Assembly: GCA_973895155.1 (NCBI GenBank) | Contig: OZ316894.1 | Span: 806,001-870,000, forward strand | Length of the DNA stretch: 64,000 nucleotides | Origin: Marsupella aquatica | Taxonomy: Eukaryota > Marchantiophyta | Reading direction: 5' to 3' | In this document: positions 34,501 to 46,899 of the stretch, one piece after another | Layout: each line of letters opens with the position of its first letter | Numbering within the stretch: position 1 is the first letter of the stretch | Notes under the pieces: model-generated | Seen by the model: only the letters and a program-made list of their open reading frames with translations | The model's database searches: none | What the model was told of the DNA's origin: nothing | Translations under genes and position numbers: made by a program

Positions 34501-37500
34501 TCGAGGTAAGTTTTTCAAAATGCAACGACATACTAGAGTAGATTCTGTTCACTTTTGGGGGGAATGACAAATCTTCTCAAACGCTTGTGAGTTTTCCTAC
34601 TTTTAATCAAAGGAGATCTTACTGTGATCCGTTGTGGGGCGAGCGAGCAGAAAGAGGAGTCAATCGAAAAGAGTTCTTTACCTTCCAAGGCATCTCATGG
34701 AGAAGTTGCACAGGCTTCAGAGATCTCAGATGGCTTTGAAGAGGGTCAGGAAGCTGAACCTCAACTTCCTGTAGAGGAACTTACAGAAGCAGAAGAGGCT
34801 GAAAGAGGACAAGTTGTGCAAGTTGCAGAAACTGTGATGAATGTTCTAGATGTCACAATGCCAGGCACTTTAGCAGTTGCTCAGAAACAGCAGGTGAGGC
34901 TCGTTTCTAGGTGAAGTCTATGACTGTCTCGCCTCCGTCTTTTAATACTCTCTTCGAAACGTTGTCTGTTTATGTTGATTGATGCCAAGCCACATCCATG
35001 CGTGTTATTAGAGATCAAGTAATGCTAATTCTTCCAGGATCGTTTGGTCTTTTTGTAAAGGTATTGAAAGCTGTTGGAAGGGGCGAAACTGTTGTCACTG
35101 CCTTGGAAGAAGCTGTTCCCGAGGAAGTACGGGGAAAAATGTCCGCTGCAGTTTCTGAGGTCGTCAATGCACAAGGAAAATTGGCTGGAAGTCAGCCTCC
35201 TGCTCCAATGCTGGCAGCAGGCGTGACAGACGGCATTCAGGGAAAACTCTTAGCATGGACAGGTGTGGCTCCCAAATCTAACGTAGATGTTTCTTCAAAA
35301 TCAGGGGACAGAAGCAGTGATGACAAAGGGATAAATGGTAAGACAGCACGAAATAATGACACGACAAAAGAGAGTACTCCAGATAAAAACGACAAAAGTA
35401 GCAAGAACGAAACACAACAGTCGGAGACTGGGAATAAAAGTGGTGGAGGAAATAGAGGATCAGGTGATGCATTGTCTACGGGCACTCCAAACGTGGAAGA
35501 CCAGTCACATGATCAAGGTGATCAAGGGAAGAACAAGCAGGAACAGCCCCGAGGACCAGTAGACCGCTCGTTAGAAGAAAAAAAGGCAACGTCTGGGGGG
35601 AGCTCAGATTTGACTAGCCCCAGTGATAGTCCTGCGGATCAACTTGACGGCGGAGCGTCTGGACAGGGAAATAGTTCTGCTGGTGAGAAGGACAGCGCTA
35701 AGGATATGAGTAATCAAGCGGATTCAGAAAAAGTGAATGGAAGTGTGAATGCCAAAATGCCCAAAGATGCAGAAAGTAAAGGTGAAATAACTACCCCTCC
35801 CGGTAACGTTGACTTGCCAACCCCTCAAATTGATCCTCCTAAATTGTCTCAAAAAGATCCTACCAGCTCCCAAGGGCCCGACGACAGATCAGCAGCTTTG
35901 GGTTCTCAAGCTCGTCAGAGCACAGACGTGCCCGTTGATGCCTCTAATACACCGCCTCCCAGTTCTCAGGTATCTCAAAGTGATAGCCCAGGATCGGAAA
36001 TAGCTGCTGCGGCTTCTGATTCACCACCTCCTAGCTCTCAAGCATCTCAAAGTGATGCTCCACAGATCGAGACCACTCCTTCTCCTCCGAGCTCTCCACC
36101 TGAGAACTCGCCACCTGCTCCTGCATTGCCTACACCCCAGAATCCGCCATCTCAGAGTGCACCAGTTCCACTTCCTTCAGTTGGGGAAGCCTTGCAGGCA
36201 CTTACTGGATTTGATGACTCAACTCAAATGGCTGTCACAAATGTTTTCGGTGTAGTTGAGAATGTGCTTGATCAACTAGAAAAGGATAACCCTTCCGCCG
36301 AAGCTGAAGGTTCGAGTAAGGTGATAGCAGGAAATCTGTTGAACGATGCTACTTCTGAACTCACGAAGAGATTCGGACAGAATGCAAACAAGCCCGAGGA
36401 TGAAGATCTGAACGATCAAGGCAATAGTGACAAACAATCCACGGAATTAAGTCTTGTTCCAAGCAATCAGCAGAAAGAGGGTCACTTCCAATCTTTGCCT
36501 GAAGGAAGGGAGGACAGGAACGAGTCCAAATCGACGGGGTCTCCAATTGAAGTCGAGGGAATGTTCCCAGAGAGCAGGTTTTCTCGAAAAACTGCTGGTA
36601 GCCGTGGGGTCGAGCCTTGTCTGAGTAAGAATAGGTTGGGCTTTATCAAGGATGCATCAGGGCAGCAAACAGAGCCCGGTCATGAAGTACACGATAAAAT
36701 GCAAAATCCACAATCTACTCTGTTTGAAAGCAGCTCAAACCATGTTCACGACTGTCCTGCTGAAGACATGGTTGACATTGGCGCCCTTGCAGATAGTGCT
36801 AATCAAAGAAGATTAGAGGTTATGGAAGCGGAAATTGAAGCAGAATGCGAGGAGACACCCGAGTCTTCGCCTTCGGGCCTGGTCGTAGCTGACAACTGTG
36901 TACCTGGTGTTCAAGAGAATTCAAGTCCGGTAGCAGACCTCGTTATGAATGCTCTCAAATTGGAGGTCCTGAGAAGGTTGGGTTCCGCTGGATTGGAAGG
37001 TTTGGGTGTGGATCTGGAGAAAGAAGTTGCAAACGTCGCGCACGCAGTTTCAGAGGCAGTGATGATGGGGAAGAATAAGTTATTTGGGGCAACGAGTCAA
37101 GAACTGGGAGGCACACAAGGATTAGAACCAAACCTGGGAGGCAAGCTAGGGGTATTGAATGGCAACAGTATTGTCACAGCATTAGGTTCTGTGCTTGGAA
37201 GCAACAGCCTCTTGGGTAGGCTCCTTCCGTTCGGTGTTCTTGCGGGTGTTGTAATGGCTGCTCTTGGTGCCACCTACCTGATTGTGGCAGATGATCAGGA
37301 GGAAGAGGCAGTTCAAATAAAGAGAAGTGGTTCTCAGATAAAACATGACACGAATTCGTCATCTTCGCGAAAAGTTGGATTAGCTTCAGCAAACTATAGT
37401 CGAGAACCTGATGAATCATCTGAAGAACTAGGGGCTGGATCGGGGCCGGATGGTGCCGAACATGTCAACTACAGCATTTCTAGTGAGGAGGGTGAAGACG

Positions 37501-39944
37501 AATGGAATGACGTTGATGAGGTGAACGGTTCTGCCTCGGTTGGCAGCAGTGATAGGGAAGAACAGTCGACAGAGCAGACTGCGGACAGCAAACCCCCCCA
37601 CCAGGGAAAGTTGATGGGAGCTATGGCAGCCGCCATGGGTGCAACTGCTGTCGTGGCAGGTTCAGCAACTAGTACTAGCGAGGGCCAGTCTGGTGAAGGC
37701 AGTGACCACAAACTGGTCCCAGGGATTGCAGAGAAGGCAGTTTCAATTGTCTCTCCTGTGATCCCGAAAACGGAGGATGGGGAATTGGATCATGAAAGGT
37801 TAGCTCTGTTCCTCTTCACTTTCGCGAAAGGTTTCCGGACGTTAGAAACACATTAAGGAAATAATCCTCTTGCCGATCAGACATGATACTTGCAAATTAT
37901 TTCATTGAGAAACACATCGGATATATTCTTTGAAGGTTAAGTATTGTTAACTGGCAGGCTAGTAGCAGTGCTGACAGAAGTGGGACAGAAGGGAGGACCT
38001 CTCACTCTGATCGGCAAAGTTGCTCTTTTATGGGGGGGTCTACGCGGTGCAATGAGCCTTGCAGACCGTCTCCTTGCTTTTTTCAGAATAAAAGAACGGC
38101 CACTCCTTGAGAGGTATGCGCGTGATGTCCATCCCACACAATCACAGTCACTACGAGGTTATGTGGAAAAGGAATCTGAAAGTTACACACCTGGTCCATG
38201 CCAACTCAGATGCATTCGTTATTTTACGCAGACCCGACTTCAGTGTACAACATTAATTGGGCATTCACATACAAAATCGGATTATATCAGCTGACTTTAG
38301 GAACGTCACGAAGGGTCTCTTCACTTATAGAGATTGACATGGGAGCGACTTTGAATTTAGCTGAAGAGCTTTTTCTACGATCAGTGTCTCCTTAAAGTTT
38401 TAATGTTGTATATCTTAGTGACTGTGCAGGTATAAAGTTTCGTTCTGAGATACTTGTGCTTCCTCCTCGCGCCGTAGGTAGGATTTGAAACCTTTTGAGT
38501 TGATGTCTGGGCCCCGACGTGATGATTACAGGCTTTTAGGATTTGGAGGGATGGCTGTACTATTGTGGACTCCAGTGCTGGTACCACTTCTTCCTACTCT
38601 GTTGCAGCAGTGGGCAACGAAGTCTCCGAGTGGAGTTGCAGATGCTGCTGCAGAAATTGGTCTCTATGGTGCTGTTTTCATTCTGGTGACGATATGGGGC
38701 AGGCGAGTTCGTGGCTACGATCGACCCCTTGTTTCTTATGGACTTCAATTGTTCTCGTGGCCAAAGGTAACTCCTGTCCACCCAAGCATCCTTATGTCAC
38801 ATTACGTTTATTCATGATCGTGACGGTCCTGTCTATCGGTTGTACTTCCTTTTTTACTGCAAGAGTTCTTTTACTGTCGCCGATCACGTAGAACAGAGGA
38901 AAGAATTTAAAATGCCAAAATGTTCTCCCCGGATAGGCCTTCAATACAGTAATGGCTGTGATTGTTATCGTTGTGCGTTACCATTCCTCTAGCGCCTTAT
39001 TTGATTGCACAGGCAGGAACTCCTTGTACTGACTGGCTCCGTGTCCAAGACGCCGCATCTTTAGACAATTTTCTTAGCCAAGTTGCTGTATCCTCGTGCG
39101 TCACTTCTGTGCTTGCGTGGCCCCTTACCCCTCCCCTTACATATAATTTACATGAACATGTTGATGCAAATTTGGCGCTCTATGCTCGATATGCTAAATT
39201 GTTGTACTGGTTTGCTTCCCTAGCTACGACGGGTTGCAGGAGGCTTGGCAATTGGACTTGGTATGGTATCAGGTTACTATGCCATAAATTGGGTACTGGG
39301 CTATTCGCAATTCACATGGGATGCGATTGTTGTAACGAATCCAGATTTTCCAGGAGCGCTGGCACCTACCATTCTTACATCATGGAAAGTGTTGATGTTG
39401 GTGACTCAATGTCTAACGAAGGCTTTTGCTGTAGCACTAGTGGAAGAAGTGCTTTTCAGGGCTTGGTTACAGGACGAAATTGCTGCTGACCTAGGGTATC
39501 ACTGGGCCGTGATCCTGTCAGCCCTCGCCTTCGCAGTTGTCCATTGGTAAGTGTACCGAAAGCCTTAGATTTTGTTTATCCTTGCCAATGCGATGTCTCG
39601 GTTGCATAAAATGTTTTTTTTGGACTTTTACAACTAAGGCGAATCTACTCTTCAGGTCTCCCACGGCGGTTGCGGGCCTTTGGTTTTTTGCGGTCGCTTT
39701 ATCCGGTGCTCGTGCGAGAACGAATGGAGATTTGAGTTTGGCGATTGGAATTCATGCTGGAATTGTCACTGCATTCTCAGTGATGAATCTTGGAGGATTG
39801 GTTTCTTACATCCCAGAAAGCCCTACGTGGATTACTGGAGGGTACGCTGGAAATCCTTGGGCTGGTGCCTTGGCAACAGGAATGGTTGCTACCTTGGCGA
39901 TAGCACTCTATCCACGGCAGCAGGCAAAGTCAGAGGAAAAATAA
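31582..39944 (+). CDS. EMB8-like pseudo-hydrolase fused to CPBP membrane protease
   Basis: Twelve exons: 31582-32558, 32931-33213, 33573-33758, 34006-34158, 34254-34505, 34651-34893, 35061-37798, 37958-38113, 38532-38766, 39013-39081, 39224-39546, 39656-39944. They sum to 5904 nt (1967 residues), with phases agreeing at every junction. Residues 1-80 are Ser/Arg-rich with few acids, a plausible plastid transit peptide. About 235-640 is an EMB8-like alpha/beta-hydrolase fold (IIFNPRGCGGSPL; AAVCIDNPFDL; WLTAVEISMLKGRHPDL), but the nucleophile elbow reads GWGLGAN with Gly358 in place of Ser. Exon 7 (~700-1610) is Ser/Pro/Gln-rich and disordered, with a hydrophobic segment near 1413-1440. The C-terminus is a CPBP (CAAX-like, Abi) intramembrane protease: EEVLFR at 1838-1843, FAVVH ending at His1871, and a third His in GIHAGI. 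Large Arabidopsis plastid proteins share this architecture (AT2G03140 type, from memory). Introns 1 and 3 use GC donors. Probably functional. Confidence 0.88.
32559..32930 (+). other. probable GC-AG intron 1
   Basis: The donor reads CCGAG-GCAAGT, the consensus of GC-AG introns. Splicing to the AG at 32929-32930 gives TTPR-VFSAADSDD, which fits the conserved family text. A GT donor that keeps the frame is not visible. Confidence 0.75.
33759..34005 (+). other. possible GC-AG intron 3
   Basis: Joining ATTCTG (before GCATGT at 33759) to CATCTAGAAG after the AG at 34004-34005 gives IPLLCIL-HLEDYTRTQASIP without gap. No in-phase GT donor does so. The alternative is GTGTAT near 33750 with an upstream acceptor at 33980. 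Confidence 0.5.
35061..37798 (+). other. giant 2.7-kb internal exon, low-complexity
   Basis: Exon 7 of the gene above: 912 codons without stop, in a gene whose other internal exons are 69-323 bp. It starts with a conserved patch (VLKAVGRGETVVTALEEAVPE), passes through Ser/Asp/Lys and Pro/Ser-rich sequence, and ends with conserved helical sequence (LVMNALKLEVLRRLG), a hydrophobic segment (FGVLAGVVMAALGATYLIV) and Glu-rich linkers. Acceptor TGTAAAG at 35054-35060, donor GAAAG-GTTAGC at 37799. Confidence 0.85.
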
Positions 39945-40684
39945 TTTTTTAAGATACAATCAGATAGCAACAGAGAAGCAAAGGATCTACAAGTTGTGAC
40001 AGCCGCTTGACATATTCTTGGCCATAACCTTGTGAGTAGATCGAAGCACGTTAAAGACCTGTCCTTATCACAGCAATCTTGCATCCGACTTTGCCATTCA
40101 CGGCAATTCTGAGGACGACTCCTTTTTTTGACGGGGCTACTACATTGATTTCCTTTCACTGCGACTTGAGTGTGAAAGGAAGAAGGCAGGAAATAAAAAT
40201 TGACGAATAACAGGTCTATCTATATTGTCGCAGTTGCAGCAACAAGAATTTGAATAGAAGCCACCCAAGTGATCTTGGTATGATACTTCTTTTCATTATG
40301 GACATGCAGCTTGCTAAAAGCACATCCTGATTGAATGCACACCCGTCAAACAAAACAGAGATGTGGGAGTAACGGCTACCTCCCCCCCACCCACCCGGCG
40401 GAAAAAACAAACAAATAAACAAACCGGCTATACAATCGCATGTCCCTTACCTTGGCAGATCAAGCGCTGCAGTCTACAGACACATCTCTTGAGCCTGTTC
40501 TAAGTGCCAAAATAAGTTTGCCCGTCCTTTGAACGTTGTTTTCGAGACAGATATGGCCTGGACCCCAGATAAGGCGTAAATAGTGGATTTCTGGCACTCG
40601 AGTTCACGGTACTACTTCGAACAACTTCCATTTTATCTGTGAGTGAGTTATAAACTAGGATCGCAGTCCTGGTTTGGTAGGTCA
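39945..40684. other. 3' flank of the CPBP gene, no gene seen
   Basis: Presumably the 3' UTR, then intergenic sequence. A C-rich run lies at 40380-40398. Nothing else recognised. Confidence 0.4.
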
Positions 40685-40940
40685 AAGACGCCCTCATTTG
40701 CGAGTTTTCACTCGAATGAACTTTCTTCGTTTCATTCACAGTTCGGAATGCATTTCGAGTCTCAAATCGGCTGTCCACGTATCTAGGAAACCTGAGTCAG
40801 GGATGCAGACGCCGCACCACACTTGCGGGTTCTGACTCAATGAACTTCATCGTTTCAATTACAGTTCGGAACACAATTCTAGTCTAAAATTGACTGTCCA
40901 CGAATCCAGGAAACCTTAGTCAGCGGTGGACAAGCCGCAC
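40685..40940. repeat. 123-bp tandem duplication, diverged
   Basis: GTTCGGAA starts at 40741 and 40864. Both copies share CGTTTCA-T-ACA before it and GACTGTCCACG-ATC-AGGAAACC after it. Confidence 0.75.
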
Positions 40941-42298
40941 TACGAAATCCAAATCCCTAGAGCAAACTACTAAAAGGCAGGGAAGTTTCAATAGCCCAAA
41001 CGCAGAAAAGTCAAAGGGAAATTAGATTGCTCGCATCCTAAACGCAAAGAGGGTGTTGGTGGTACGAGGGGAAGGGAGTTTAAGGTTTAGGGGGTCTCGC
41101 CCGGAGAGCATGTAATATAGTTATCCGTCATTCCCGTTGGACGAGACGCTACATTTGAAAGAAGGAACTTTACCTTTTGCCTGTCCGATCAAGTTTTCGC
41201 ATAAAACTGGAATCACAATCCAAAATCGATAGACCTGTGCCTCCGTCTGGTTTCACACCAAGCCAACAAGTCTTTGCGTTGAGGTGCACACAGGTTACTA
41301 TCAATCGGTGTAACTCTTCTCCCGTCACGTCAGTCGATTCTTTGTTCACCATTACCTAGTTCCCTTCGGGAGTCATTGCTGTCCCAATCAAGCTCTTAGA
41401 CTTGAACCAGGAGAGCAGTTCTGCAGTTTCATTGAGGCCTCCCCTTAGCTTACAACAAAACAATTTTCATAAGAGACACAATCTGCAGAGGGACAGGGAG
41501 AGCACAATCCAGAAAACTTCTCTACTCATCACTAGAGGGTGACGAACTCCCAACACGAAATTAACTGACATCTCCTACCCAATTTCTTCTCACGGTTGTC
41601 ATCATGATGAAACTCTGCATGTGCCTGTGATCACAGAGCCTCATTTGTGATAAACGAGTATAGAGCCGGTACAGCATAACATCTTAGATTGCAGCAATCA
41701 GATCATTTGGGAGCACGGAAACTTAAGCTAAGAAAATCTGCCTGCTGCGTCCTACAGGACAAATGTGCCCGCAAATTACACCCTTAACAGATGAGAAGCA
41801 CCCTCAGGAAAGATACGAATGACTTCCTTTCTATTCTGTTGTTCCAATATCCACATCCGATGGCTCTTCTAGCTTTGAATCCCGGATCCTGGCAATTATT
41901 GCAAGACCTAAACTGATTTGCAGTACTTCAAATGTCTTTACTTGACCCTATATACGTCAAAGGGTTTGTGACTGCTCTCTCCATCCTGCTTCTGCCTTCG
42001 AATCTCTCCACATACCAAAAACCCCACACACAAAAACTATAAGAGTCGATGGTAACCAGTACATCCAGTCCTAAACATTCCTATCAGTTTAGTCATAAAC
42101 CTCATCTTCTGAATCATCACATATTGAACTTCTACTGGGATTGTTACTGATCTCCCTCTCGGTAGACTCGGCATACTCATCTAAATATTGGGTAACTGTC
42201 CCCGCCTCATTGTCTACAAACCTTGAACAATCCAGATATCTACGAGCTCCTCTGTTTGAGCGAAGTCCTTTCGCCTCCATAGAAAGTGTCTGTCATTC
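40941..42298. other. no recognisable gene
   Basis: Intergenic; only short random frames seen on both strands. Confidence 0.45.
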
Positions 42299-42456
42299 GG
42301 TTATTGTTTTCCAATGTCAATGTGCGGAGAGTCAAGTATGGAATGCATATCAGAATATCATGCATGAATTTTCCTCGGTTATTGTTTTCCAATGTCAATG
42401 TGCGGAGAGTCAAGTATGGAATTCATATCAGAATATCATGCATGAATTTTCCTTGT
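42299..42456. repeat. 78-bp tandem duplication, near-identical
   Basis: TTATTGTTTTCCAATGTC starts at 42301 and 42379. The two units differ at about one base, so the event is recent. The 26-codon period keeps overlapping frames open by chance. Confidence 0.92.
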
Positions 42457-45400
42457 TATAATACTTTGATTTCTGTAAGAGAGGGAAAACTGTGAAATTT
42501 GGCCATTTTTTTCAAGTATTGGGTTGTGACTTCGACCAGAAAATATGCCTCGCTAACAATACTGCCTCGCTAGCAAAAACTCCTGGTTGCTCGCACCATA
42601 GAATTCCTCCTCAGTCAGTATGACTTATGTGCACAACTATTCAATATCTTTATTCTATAAAATTTGTACTTTTCCTGATCATTATGTGTATTTCTTTGCG
42701 TGTGCCCTACTTTTACTCTTGTATCACACTCATTGTTAGAATATACTTTTTTTTCATATAGTATACTTCTACTATTGTATTTTGCTGTAAAAAAATTAGA
42801 TCTCTTACACATATCACTACAAGACAAAAAAAACAAAGCATGCTGGAACATCTAGATAAACCCTAACCCGTAACTCCTGCCTTGATGGCCTGCATACTTT
42901 CAAAACTGCCCCAATGAACCCCATATGACACTACTGTACAAATTATTCTTCTGTGGGGTGTAACCACAGTGTACACCATGAGACTTTAGTTAACTGTGTC
43001 ATATCACCAAGCATATATAGTTGACGGGGCGGTCTCCTTGTATACCAAATACATCTTCCCATATGTCTTTGTATTGGTCGAAAATTTGAATTTGTAAACC
43101 TGGTTTTACACCAAATCTCTTTTGTTTCTCATTGACATTGCTGACTCTCCTTTTCTCATACTCTGGTTGTGGCATCATATCTGGCTCTTGTGACTCGGTG
43201 GATTTTTTGTGCAAAGAGGGAGTCGATCATTTTAGGTAGGTGGGGTGGGATTGTTTGTGCATACAAGATCATAAGGTTTGAGAGAAAAGACAAATTGAGG
43301 TGGGTACCTGAAGGCATTGATAATACGGTCTTCAAAGTAAATATCTTACCTCATCTATTTTTAAACAACACAGGATGTAGAGGTTCAACTCAAATTTGGT
43401 TGTGAACGTGTGAACCTCCAATGTTGATACCCTCCTGCAGTGTTGTGTGGTAGGCACAGTGACTTTTTGGCTATCCAGATGTGTCACAGGCATCACAAGT
43501 GATTCAAAATGGCCACAATGAGAATTGTGGCAATGTATACAGTAGTTACTTCTGAAAATATGGTGGTACAAAAATAATCTAATATGAAAAAAATTGTCTT
43601 GCAAGAGCTGCAGTTAGATCTTCTGAAACAAATGTGTCATGAGGGGCCATTTATTAAAGTCTGTGGTCCATCATGGCAGGAGTTGCAGGGTGGGGGTTCA
43701 TCAAGCAAATCCCTTGATCAAGATACATCCTTGGTTGCAATCAACACTGGTCCAGCTCCAAGAAATCAAACATAATGTTATCAAAAAACTCAATAAGGGA
43801 TCCCTGATCTATAATCCTTCATAATCACAAAATACTATTGTCTGTTCCGGTTGCTGTCTAACTTGAATTGCTGTGGAAAATGGTAGCTCCCAAGTTTTGA
43901 TAATTAGTTCCAAGTTAATTATATTTCAAGATATAAAGCCATCATTTCTCCAAAATCATTTGGATTTGTTAGTAGTTTGCTCGAGAGCCTTGATAGCTTA
44001 CTAGGATACAACTTAGCCACAATTTTGGGATACTGAAGTTAGGCTAGTGGAGAGGGGTGCACCCTTGTCAGAGCACTTCATTGTGCTCATACTTATTATC
44101 AATTTTAAGAATAAGAGACTGAGAGGAAGAGAAGAGGACTTGTCATAGAGCACTTTGCAAGCTTGCCAGGTTATGGCTGATGTATTGAGATTGTGAATAG
44201 TGATTCTTCTCTCAACCGTGAACGTACCCCAGATGAGGTGAACCACATATCCAAATTTCGCTGTCAATTTCTGGGTGTACTGTTTCCATGTGTTTGTGTT
44301 GTGCAACATTATCCCACCAAGATTTCCATGACAAGTATTTTGTCTTGAAAAATGTCGTTATTTTTATTAACTTGAGTACTAAATTAAGAAACATAGGGAT
44401 TGTAACAGAAAGCTAGACACAAGTACATGCCCAAAAAATAATGTGCCAATTAAACATAAGGGCCATAGGTTGCTATAAAGTTGGCATGAGTTCTTCTTTC
44501 TTTTCTTCTGAAGAATAGTGGTGTGAGCGTTCTAGCTCCGACTTGTTAATGCCCTAAACAAGCTGTCCAGCGGTACACACGTTCCTCCCATAGCAGGTGT
44601 TTAATTATGCTCTCTAAATTAGATTTATTTTTATATTTATTAAATAATAGATATGAAATTAAGAATGGGACCACTTGAAACTCAATCCTATAGAACATTA
44701 GCTAAAATAGTTGGGTGGACCATTGCATGACATAAGGACCACTTCGAAACTTAAACCACCACCAGCAGTATACACCAAGAAGTGTCCAAACCTTCCTCAT
44801 TTCTTCACTTTTCAGACGCTCCCCTACTCTACCGTGCCTGCCTGGTTCACAATTTAAGGAAGGTGGTACTAAGTGTGCTTAGTTCTGGTATTGTATTGTC
44901 ATAACTTTGCGAGGAACTTTGTTGTAACAGGTTGGTGTAAAACCCTTCCCCATTTTTCCATTTGTGCATTGAATGGACTTGAAACAATTTTGGAACAATC
45001 TCCATAGATGCAATATAGCCTAGGACTTGGTAATCTTACTACTATAATAACCTATCCCGCCAAAAATGGTGGGTCTTCCGTTTACAAATCACTTTTGGAG
45101 GGAAATTCCATGACCATTAGTTAACTTTTCATTAGTCAAAAAATAATCTCCCTAACCCAAAGCAAACAAGACAAAGTATTTTGGTGTACACAAAGATTCT
45201 GTAAAAGGGGCATGATGAACCTGTATGTGAGTGCCATGTGTCATTGGGATGGGGACACTCGGGACACCATTATGAGGGGATAGAAACAAGGAGACATCAA
45301 GTTCAAAGTAGGGAGGGGAATTAATGATGCACCCATGGGTGAAGGGATGAATAGTGTCATACCCTCCCCTAAGTACAAGATAGGGGATGAGACAAAGTGG

Positions 45401-46055
45401 AGCAAAGAAGATGAAAATAAAGAAATTAATCTGTGGACCCCCATGTTCATCCATGAATGTGTGTGATAAAGTGAAATCAATTTTCTACAAGGCAACCAAT
45501 GGTTTTGAACCTCCTGGTGATCTTGGTGTGTGCTTGTATCAAAGAGAACGCTCAAAAAGATAGAGGAGATCGATCTGGTTGAGATGATCTCTTTGGTTCA
45601 TCAAACCAAAGGTTGAATGTGGAGAAATTTTTTGGACGGTTTTTGCTCACATATTGGAGAAATCGTGTTTCTACCATTCTTGATTGATTGTTTGTGAGTT
45701 ACGTTGAGCATTGCCGCCACAAGACGGACCAGAGAACATCACTCAGCTGTTGGCAAAATGGTGCTTGTCATTTTGGTGGGAAGAACACACAAAACGGACG
45801 AGCCATCACTTCACATACAGGTTTTGTAGTTTTTTTAGTTTAAGAGCTATTGTGTGAGGGGGCACCAACGATTATTTCTTTGACATAGAGGCTGCATTTG
45901 GCGTCAGCCTGTGTTCAGAGTGAGCTTCGTTGAAGCTTGAAGGAATGCAAACAATTGAAGTCGAGAAGCAAGCGTGCAGACAAGCGATGACGACATAATC
46001 AAAGAAATCAATTTGCAGTGGCTAAGTTTGTGATGGTAATGGGATTGTGATGTCT
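42457..46055. other. 3.6 kb without recognisable gene
   Basis: AT-rich intergenic sequence. Frames such as 42999-43214 (minus) and 45152-45454 (minus) show no family resemblance. No terminal-repeat structure found by eye. Confidence 0.4.
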
Positions 46056-46500
46056 CTTAATAGAGAAAGGGTTTCCAGTAAGCCTCGGATGGACAATTTT
46101 TGTCAAGTTCCAAATGAGTTTTTGAATATCTTTGTCTTTCCAATGAGTGTGACAATAAGAAAGTTTCAACATTGAGTCCGACATTGACAAATTTCATGTC
46201 AAATTTTGTCACGATGTTAAAGAGATCATGAGGTTTTCATCTATGAGATCTAGTCGTCAAGAATTGGAGAGATCATGAGTATCCAAATTTCTCTAGCTTT
46301 CCAATGAACTTAACATTGATAGATATTGTCAAGTACTAAGGAGATGATGAGTTTCTAATTTTGCTCTAGTTTAGTTTCCAATGAGTGTGACATTGAGAGA
46401 TTTTATCACGACAATACTAAAGAGGTCATGAGTTTCTAAATTTTGATCTTGAGCTTTCCGATGAATCCAACATTGACAGATTTTATCAAGTACTTGATTA
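46056..46500. repeat. diverged 85-100 bp repeats
   Basis: About four units built from CTTTCCAATGA, AACATTGA-AGAT-TTGTCA, AAAGAGATCATGAG and TTTCTAAATTTTG blocks. Adjacent to the LTR-like repeat copy B; possibly part of the same element. Confidence 0.6.
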
Positions 46501-46899
46501 TTTTTACAATGTGGAGCCAAAGGGGTTCTAACTATGTACATTTCCATGTATTACTTTTTTAAAATTTGCAAGCAATTATAAAATACAAACATTTTGATAT
46601 AAAACACTGATATATCATTGACAAACATTAGAATAGTAACTTTATTTTACTAAATGACATCTAGTGGTGAACCTAGCCACCCAGCACCCACGCCTAAGTG
46701 CCCGAACGCCTCCACAAAATACCTCAAGCAAGCAACCTAGTGCCCCTTGCACCACCAGCAGCCCCTCCCATACAAAGCCGCACTTGCTCTCCAACATGAC
46801 TGCTACTCAACGGTCCTCACTGTATGCACAAGCAACCAAATGTCTCGATAAGTAACCCTTCAAGATCTAGAACTCCCCAAGTCTAGCATCCTAACTCAA

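Noticed and set aside
34998-35060. ATG at 34998 as a gene start, and the AG at 35038-35039 as acceptor
   Set aside because: Splicing at 35060/35061 keeps phase with exon 6 and yields the conserved VLKAVGRGET text; the acceptor at 35039 gives an immediate stop in the inherited frame.
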